Of a stretch of 6,586 nt of DNA, positions 1 through 4,593 are shown piece after piece. Below the pieces are notes generated by a model, which did not search any database, had not been told where the DNA came from, and saw only the letters and a list, made by a program, of their open reading frames with translations. This DNA comes from Alphaproteobacteria bacterium. Lineage in GTDB: Bacteria > Pseudomonadota > Alphaproteobacteria > SHNJ01. Position 1 is the stretch's first letter. Every line of letters starts with the position of its first letter. The stretch covers positions 1-6,586 of the forward strand of contig CANGQU010000039.1 in the NCBI GenBank assembly GCA_947456345.1. The letters are read 5' to 3'. Position numbers and translations under genes: made by a program.

Positions 1-807
1 AAAGGTGCTGGTGCTGGATTGACCAACAGAGACCGTGCCCTGTCCGCCAGTGGCCACCTCGGCACCTGCGTTCAGGGTCAAGCTGACATAGGTGTTGTCA
101 CCTGATTGGCCAGTGGTTAACCTAATCGCCGTACCGGAAATAAGGCTGTTGCCGCTAACCAAATTCGCGCCTAAGCTGCCGGTTAGGGTTACGCCGTTAG
201 CGGTGGCCGATACACTGAAACCACCGCTGGCGTTAGAGTTCGCGCCAATGCTAAATTGCACTACCCCGCTGTTGGCGGTGTTGGCAAAAGTCTGACCACC
301 AAAGGCAATATCCAGCCAGTTCGAACTATTGGCACCGCCAAAATATCCGCTGCTTGCGCCAGCGCCAGTAATCGAATAGCTCATATTAGCATTGATGATG
401 GCGTTGTTGTTGAACGTGGTGTTAGCGGCCAAACGATCAATCTCGTCGACCATGGCTTGGTATTCAGTATCCAACATACCGCGTTCGGTGGATGACAATT
501 GCGAAGAACCAGCTTGGGAAGCCAAGGCCTTTAATCGTACCAGAATATCGTACACGCGTGCCATACCGCCTTCGGCGATTTGGAACACGGCGATACCTTG
601 TTGGGCGTTGGTGGAAACGGTGCGCAACGAAGACAATTCAGCGCGCAAACGCGAACCGATAGCCATGGATGCGGCATCGTCACGGGCGGTTTCAACGCGC
701 GAACCGGAAGCCAATTTACGCAAAGATGTGGTCATCTCGCGATCGGCCATTTGCAGAGCGCGATTGGCGATGGATGCGGCACCGTTGGATACGATATTGA
801 GAGGCAT
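1..807 (-). CDS. Flagellin, 3'-truncated by the window edge (second gene of a tandem pair)
   Basis: Structural subunit of the flagellar filament, secreted through the flagellar export apparatus. The frame is open from the ATG at 807-805 to the window edge, giving 269 codons. Residues 1-138 form the conserved N-terminal D0/D1 region and differ from the neighbouring full-length flagellin at only about three positions (for example Met20 where the neighbour has Gln). From about residue 139 the sequence becomes the Gly/Ser/Asn/Thr-rich variable region, still collinear with the neighbour (both contain a GTAIRLT segment). The missing C-terminus should be about 120 residues. The start is fixed by an AGGAG Shine-Dalgarno sequence six bases upstream and by the match to the neighbour. 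It lies 140 bp downstream of the other flagellin on the same strand, so it may be partly co-transcribed with it. A name such as fliC, fljK or flaA cannot be chosen from sequence alone. Confidence 0.95.
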   Translation of the reverse strand, partial: MPLNIVSNGAASIANRALQMADREMTTSLRKLASGSRVETARDDAASMAIGSRLRAELSSLRTVSTNAQQGIAVFQIAEGGMARVYDILVRLKALASQAGSSQLSSTERGMLDTEYQAMVDEIDRLAANTTFNNNAIINANMSYSITGAGASSGYFGGANSSNWLDIAFGGQTFANTANSGVVQFSIGANSNASGGFSVSATANGVTLTGSLGANLVSGNSLISGTAIRLTTGQSGDNTYVSLTLNAGAEVATGGQGTVSVGQSSTSTF

Positions 808-825
808 AGTCAACTCCTACGTGGA
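808..825 (-). promoter_or_regulatory. Ribosome binding site and conserved leader block of the truncated flagellin
   Basis: Read on the minus strand, TCCACGTAGGAG (825-814) is followed by six bases and the ATG. The same 12 bases at the same distance precede the other flagellin (2150-2139), although the six-base spacers differ. AGGAG is a strong Shine-Dalgarno core. The conserved TCCACGT part is longer than needed for ribosome binding, so it could be a shared post-transcriptional control site or simply a relic of the gene duplication. Confidence 0.75.
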
Positions 826-839
826 AAAATTCAGCAAAC

Positions 840-852
840 GGGCATCATGCCC
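840..852 (-). promoter_or_regulatory. Inverted repeat in the leader of the truncated flagellin
   Basis: The minus strand reads GGGCATGATGCCC, a perfect palindrome with six-base arms around one base. As RNA it could fold as a five-bp stem with a UGA loop. Its near edge lies about 33 bases from the start codon, and a similar GGCA...TGCC element sits about 30 bases from the start codon of the other flagellin. It could be an mRNA leader hairpin or a site for a dimeric regulator. A TATATT hexamer on the minus strand (865-860) is the nearest -10-like sequence, without a convincing -35 partner. Confidence 0.45.
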
Positions 853-907
853 AATATTGAATATACACTTAACTTCCTAAAATACCATTAACACAACCAG
901 TTTATTT

Positions 908-935
908 TCCGGCGGCCATTTTAGCGGCCGCCGGA
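908..935 (-). terminator. GC-rich stem-loop between the two flagellin genes
   Basis: Perfect 10-bp inverted repeat: TCCGGCGGCC at 908-917 and GGCCGCCGGA at 926-935, with an eight-base loop. It begins 12 bases past the stop codon of the upstream flagellin, where a terminator is expected. On the minus-strand transcript the stem is followed by AAAATAAAC rather than a U-run, so it does not fit the classical intrinsic terminator. It may be a leaky or Rho-assisted terminator or a 3'-end mRNA stabiliser that lets some transcription reach the second flagellin. Confidence 0.6.
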
Positions 936-947
936 TTTAAATTAAAC

Positions 948-2132
948 TTAGCCTTGGAACAAGCGCAGCAAGTTTTGCGGCACTTTGTTCGCTTCGGCCA
1001 ACATCGAGACACCGGCTTGGACCAGAATCTGTTTGCTGGTAAAGGTTGCCATCTCGGCGGCGATGTCCAGATCCAGATAAGCGGACCGGGCGGCCTCGAT
1101 GTTTTCCAAGATGGTGTTAATGTTGTTCTGCGCCGATTCCAGGCGGTTTTGTACCGCACCGACTTCGGAGCGGGCGTTCAACAGCACGTTGATCGCTTCG
1201 GTTACGGCGGCGGATGCGCCGTCTGAACGCGATACGGTGGTAATGTTGCTGGCATTGATGCCCAAGCTACGGCTGTTGATGCCGCGCACCCGCAAGCTGA
1301 TTTCGTCGTTGGCCGAAATCCCGCTGGTGCCAACCTTGAAGGCAAAGGTCGTGGTGCTGCTGCCCGAGGTTGTAGCGCGGCCGCGCTGCGATCCGGTGGT
1401 AAAATCGACACCGTTGTTGAAGGTGATGTTGATATAAGAGTTTTGGAAAGTCGGATCGGCCTGGGTTGCGGCATTACCGGTCAGGCGGATGGCAGTTCCA
1501 GTTGTCAATACGCCGTTGGTTAGCAAATTCGCGGCGATCGATCCGGTCAGGGACGCGCCGTTGGCTTGCGATGCGCTAAAGTTCACGCCGCCTGCAGCGA
1601 TAGAGGCCGCATCGATGGTCCATTGGTTGGTGTTACCGCCACCGATACCGATATCCAGAACGCTGCTCGCACCGTTATCGATAAAACCATCGTTGCGGGT
1701 GATTGCGTAATTAGCATTAACAATAGCGTTGTTGTTAAACGTGGTGTTAGCGGCGAGACGATCGATTTCATCCAACATGGCTTGGTATTCGGTATCCAAC
1801 ATGCCGCGTTCGGTGGATGACAATTGCGAAGAACCGGCTTGGGAGGCCAGAGCTTTTAAGCGCACGAGAATATCATAGACCCGGGCCATACCGCCTTCGG
1901 CGATTTGGAACACGGCGATACCTTGTTGGGCGTTGGTGGAAACGGTGCGCAACGAAGACAATTCAGCGCGCAAACGCGAGCCGATAGCCATGGATGCGGC
2001 ATCGTCGCGGGCGGTTTCAACGCGCGAACCGGAAGCCAATTTACGCAAAGATGTGGTCATTTCGCGGTCTGCTTGTTGCAGAGCGCGATTGGCGATGGAA
2101 GCAGCGCCGTTGGATACGATATTGAGGGGCAT
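948..2132 (-). CDS. Flagellin, full length (394 aa)
   Basis: Structural subunit of the flagellar filament. It has no cleavable signal peptide, as usual for flagellins exported by the flagellar type III apparatus. Residues 1 to about 140 are the conserved N-terminal D0/D1 helices, including motifs of the family such as LASGSRVETARDDAA. About 140-300 is a variable Gly/Ser/Thr/Asn-rich region corresponding to surface-exposed domains, with a Ser/Thr run at residues 254-262. The last 75 or so residues are the conserved C-terminal D1/D0 helices, rich in Ala and Asn and ending LLRLFQG. The ATG at 2132-2130 has an AGGAG ribosome binding site six bases upstream. The stop TAA occupies 950-948 and is followed by a strong stem-loop. 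The gene is divergent from two TPR-glycosyltransferase genes, suggesting that the protein may be glycosylated. Family assignment is firm; choice of gene name is not. Confidence 0.97.
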   Translation of the reverse strand: MPLNIVSNGAASIANRALQQADREMTTSLRKLASGSRVETARDDAASMAIGSRLRAELSSLRTVSTNAQQGIAVFQIAEGGMARVYDILVRLKALASQAGSSQLSSTERGMLDTEYQAMLDEIDRLAANTTFNNNAIVNANYAITRNDGFIDNGASSVLDIGIGGGNTNQWTIDAASIAAGGVNFSASQANGASLTGSIAANLLTNGVLTTGTAIRLTGNAATQADPTFQNSYINITFNNGVDFTTGSQRGRATTSGSSTTTFAFKVGTSGISANDEISLRVRGINSRSLGINASNITTVSRSDGASAAVTEAINVLLNARSEVGAVQNRLESAQNNINTILENIEAARSAYLDLDIAAEMATFTSKQILVQAGVSMLAEANKVPQNLLRLFQG

Positions 2133-2150
2133 AATAATCTCCTACGTGGA
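2133..2150 (-). promoter_or_regulatory. Ribosome binding site and conserved leader block of the full-length flagellin
   Basis: On the minus strand TCCACGTAGGAG (2150-2139) lies six bases before the ATG. It is identical in sequence and position to the block before the other flagellin, while most bases further upstream differ between the two leaders. Confidence 0.75.
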
Positions 2151-2161
2151 TGGGGCAACTA

Positions 2162-2177
2162 GTGGCATTCGTGCCAC
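2162..2177 (-). promoter_or_regulatory. Inverted repeat in the leader of the full-length flagellin
   Basis: On the minus strand GTGGCA and TGCCAC flank a four-base CGAA loop, giving a perfect six-bp stem. Its near edge is about 30 bases from the flagellin start codon, matching the position of the GGGCAT/ATGCCC repeat before the other flagellin. The shared core is GGCA, three or four loop bases, TGCC, with different outer bases. A leader hairpin or a dimeric-regulator site are both possible. The TGGCACGA in it resembles a sigma-54 -24 box, but no TTGC lies at the required spacing. Confidence 0.45.
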
Positions 2178-2199
2178 ACACATTGCACAGTACTAGGAG

Positions 2200-2358
2200 A
2201 TGATTAAAAATCGCTTAATGCTTTTCGTATAAAAATAATTTTTTCAAAAAAAATGTATTAATGTTTTGGTAATAAATAACGCCGCATGATGAAGACATTC
2301 CTTAAGTTTCAAATTTAATCCTTACCCTGCAAGCATATAGCCACCATAGGCCAGATTG
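2200..2358. promoter_or_regulatory. AT-rich divergent promoter region
   Basis: This is the remainder of the 226-bp gap between the divergent flagellin and glycosyltransferase genes. About 2205-2280 is strongly AT-rich with A and T runs, as is common upstream of active promoters. For the plus-strand operon the best sigma-70-like pair I see is AAGACA (2292-2297, four of six matches to the -35 consensus) and TTTAAT (2314-2319, five of six to the -10), 16 bases apart. This is weak evidence. No convincing flagellin promoter of the sigma-28 or sigma-54 type was found on the minus strand, and no gene or RNA was recognised here. Confidence 0.3.
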
Positions 2359-4593
2359 ATGTCTAACCCCAATCCAGAAAATACGCCTCAGTCTTGGCAA
2401 GTATTCGCCAAGCAGCGCGCGTCGAGAAAAACTATTGAAGCTGGTTTCGCCGCGCATCAGGCGGGCGATTTAATCAAAGCCGAGCAGGGGTATCGGGATT
2501 TTTTAGCGGCGAATCCAGATGATATAGGCGGCCTAAGATTGCTGGGCACATTATGTTATCAACAAAAGAAATATGACGAAGCCGAGACTTTGTTAAAAAA
2601 GGTTTTGGACGCCAATCCTAACGACAGCGAGATTCTAAACAATCTTGGCGCCATTTACCGCGATCAAGAGAAGTTTGAAGCCGCGCAAGAGATATTCGTC
2701 AAAGCGGTGGGGCTGAACCGTTATCATTGGCAGTCGCACGGCAATTTGGCCAAAAATTGCCTCGAGCTCAAAAACTACGAACTGGCTTTCACCGCCGCGA
2801 CCGAAGCTTTGCAGCTGAATCCGGATTTGATGGATATGCACAAAGTTTTGGGTGACAGCGCTATGTATACCCGCCAATATGATACAGCCGTCAATGAATA
2901 TCGCTTATACGTCGAACATGCACCAGAGGACGCAGAGGCGATCAACAACTTGGCGTTCAGCCTCGAGCATGGTCGCGCTTATGACGAAGCGATGCGCCTT
3001 TACAAGATAGCTTTCGACCTGCGGCCCGATTCGCACGAAATCGGTTTGAATTATGGCAATATTCTAATGTTCTTCAAGCGCTATAATGAAGCAGTCGAAG
3101 CCTATCGCAAGGCGTTGGTTGCCAAGCCAATGCATGTCCAAACATACATCGCGCTAATTCAAGCGATGTTGTACCAATTCAATCTCGATCGCGCTTTTTA
3201 TTATACCAAAGTCCTAGAAACTCTGCCGGATTATGAAAAAAGCGGCGCTAAATCTATGCGTGATCGAGTTTATGAATATGTCTTCGCCTTTGGCGAAGAA
3301 GATCTGCGTTCGGCTAATTTAGAGCATTTCGAGAAAATGCCGCCCCAAGCCTATAGCGGTATGTTTTTGACTAGTATCAAATTTTGTACAAATGCAGAAA
3401 AAACGTTACGTCTATCTAACTACGCCAGAAATCTGGGAGATTTCCTGGCCGAGACTGCAAAGCTCATGGAAACCAAAACCACGGTCATGCCCGGTCCGCG
3501 CGCACACAAAAAAATACGCCTGGGATTGCTGTCATCGGATTTGCGGAGCCATGTGGTCGTTAAATTCTTGATGCCGTTTATTAAAACTTATGATCGCGAC
3601 GCCATTTCCATCAACTGCTATTCGCCACTGCGTCAAGTCGAGGATGGCAATCAAAAAATCATCCGCGAGCATGTCGATCAGTTCCATTTCGTAGAACATA
3701 AAACGTTGCAGGATATCGCGAATTTGATCCTCGAGGACGAGAACGACGTGCTGATCGACCTTAACGGATTTACGGCCGACTCCCGCCTGACTGTCATGGC
3801 CAAAAGGCTGGCGCCGATACATATGGAATGGATCGGCTATCCGTTTACGACGGGCCTGCCGACGATCGATTACATGATTTTCGACCGTTATAATCAACCG
3901 GAATTGGAGGGGTATGGCAGCGAAGAGCCGTTGGTTATGCCCAATTCCTATGCGTGTTACGAATCGGGCAGCGAGCCTGAGTTCGATCCCACCCCAGCCT
4001 TCGAAAAAAACGGCTTTATTACCTTTGGTACTTTTAACAACCCCAATAAATACACCCCGACTATTATCCAATCCTGGGCCAAATGCCTTTTGGCGGCCCC
4101 AAATTCTATTTTTATGTTTGTTCGCCCTGAAGTTGGCTCCGAAGTTTTGCGCCAAAACCTGCAAAACGAATTTGCTAAGCATGGTGTGGACAAAGAACGG
4201 GTGCAATTCCACGCCAATCCACTGGGTCAACATCTGCACCTTTACCGTGCCTTGGATATCAGTTTGGATGTGTTCCCGCTGACTGGCGGCACGACTACTT
4301 GCGAGTCGATGAGCATGGGGGTGCCCGTTGTGTCGCGCTATGGCCCGTTCCATCACAGCCGCCTTAGCCGCAGCTTTATCTCTAACGCAGGTTTCCCCGA
4401 TTTATGCGCCGATAATGAAGACCAATTCGTCAACATCGCGGCTAATTTGGCCGATGATGCAAAACTATTGCGCTGGCTGCATGCTAATTTACGCCCGATT
4501 ATGCGGACATCGCCGCTTTGCGATGCGCAGCTATTTAGCGACGATTTCAAACAAATGCTAGCAACCGTGGTAAATGCTCATGGCCTCCGTTAA
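2359..4593 (+). CDS. TPR-repeat GT41 (OGT/SPINDLY-like) glycosyltransferase, probable flagellin glycosyltransferase
   Basis: Soluble cytoplasmic protein of 744 residues with no signal peptide or membrane segment. Residues about 22-293 form eight consecutive 34-residue tetratricopeptide repeats, many ending in the typical NP/AP turn. A linker (about 294-384) leads to a GT41 domain (about 385-735). Key features are SSDLRSH with His398, at the position of OGT's active-site His; IDLNGFT (466-472) followed by a WIGYPFTTGLPTIDY segment; FNNPNK with Lys564, at the position of the sugar-nucleotide-binding Lys; and GGTTTCE (643-649). GT41 enzymes transfer a sugar to Ser/Thr; the TPRs usually bind the acceptor. 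Divergent from two flagellins, so flagellin O-glycosylation is the likely role, as for Caulobacter FlmG; this is inference and the sugar is unknown. ATG at 2359 has AGG eight bases upstream; a TTG at 2356 is an alternative. It overlaps the next gene. Confidence 0.9.
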   Translation: MSNPNPENTPQSWQVFAKQRASRKTIEAGFAAHQAGDLIKAEQGYRDFLAANPDDIGGLRLLGTLCYQQKKYDEAETLLKKVLDANPNDSEILNNLGAIYRDQEKFEAAQEIFVKAVGLNRYHWQSHGNLAKNCLELKNYELAFTAATEALQLNPDLMDMHKVLGDSAMYTRQYDTAVNEYRLYVEHAPEDAEAINNLAFSLEHGRAYDEAMRLYKIAFDLRPDSHEIGLNYGNILMFFKRYNEAVEAYRKALVAKPMHVQTYIALIQAMLYQFNLDRAFYYTKVLETLPDYEKSGAKSMRDRVYEYVFAFGEEDLRSANLEHFEKMPPQAYSGMFLTSIKFCTNAEKTLRLSNYARNLGDFLAETAKLMETKTTVMPGPRAHKKIRLGLLSSDLRSHVVVKFLMPFIKTYDRDAISINCYSPLRQVEDGNQKIIREHVDQFHFVEHKTLQDIANLILEDENDVLIDLNGFTADSRLTVMAKRLAPIHMEWIGYPFTTGLPTIDYMIFDRYNQPELEGYGSEEPLVMPNSYACYESGSEPEFDPTPAFEKNGFITFGTFNNPNKYTPTIIQSWAKCLLAAPNSIFMFVRPEVGSEVLRQNLQNEFAKHGVDKERVQFHANPLGQHLHLYRALDISLDVFPLTGGTTTCESMSMGVPVVSRYGPFHHSRLSRSFISNAGFPDLCADNEDQFVNIAANLADDAKLLRWLHANLRPIMRTSPLCDAQLFSDDFKQMLATVVNAHGLR

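Noticed and set aside
392..880. Plus-strand open frames antisense to the flagellins (for example 392-880, 580-891, 954-1226, 1905-2162)
   Set aside because: They lie opposite clearly coding flagellin sequence, their products resemble no known family, and similar frames recur in both copies simply because the flagellin DNA is duplicated.
853..947. Sigma-28 promoter for the truncated flagellin
   Set aside because: TTAAGTGT on the minus strand is a partial match to the -35 consensus, but nothing resembling GCCGATAA lies at the right distance.
2152..2177. Sigma-54 promoter upstream of the full-length flagellin
   Set aside because: TGGCACGA matches a -24 box, but no GC/TTGC element occurs at the required spacing; the nearest TTGC is about seven bases too far. 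The TGGCA is better explained as part of the inverted repeat.
2195..2232. Tiny plus-strand ORF (ATG at 2200, ten codons) with AGGAG directly before it
   Set aside because: The AGGAG abuts the ATG with no spacer, which is poor for initiation, and the peptide is only ten residues with no supporting context.
2356..2358. TTG start for the first glycosyltransferase
   Set aside because: The adjacent ATG at 2359 is the more usual start codon and has a better-spaced AGG; the choice changes the protein by one residue only.
3532..4356. Minus-strand frame of 274 codons opposite the first glycosyltransferase
   Set aside because: The plus-strand frame has clear TPR and GT41 motifs across this region; the antisense product shows no recognisable domain and no good ribosome binding site.
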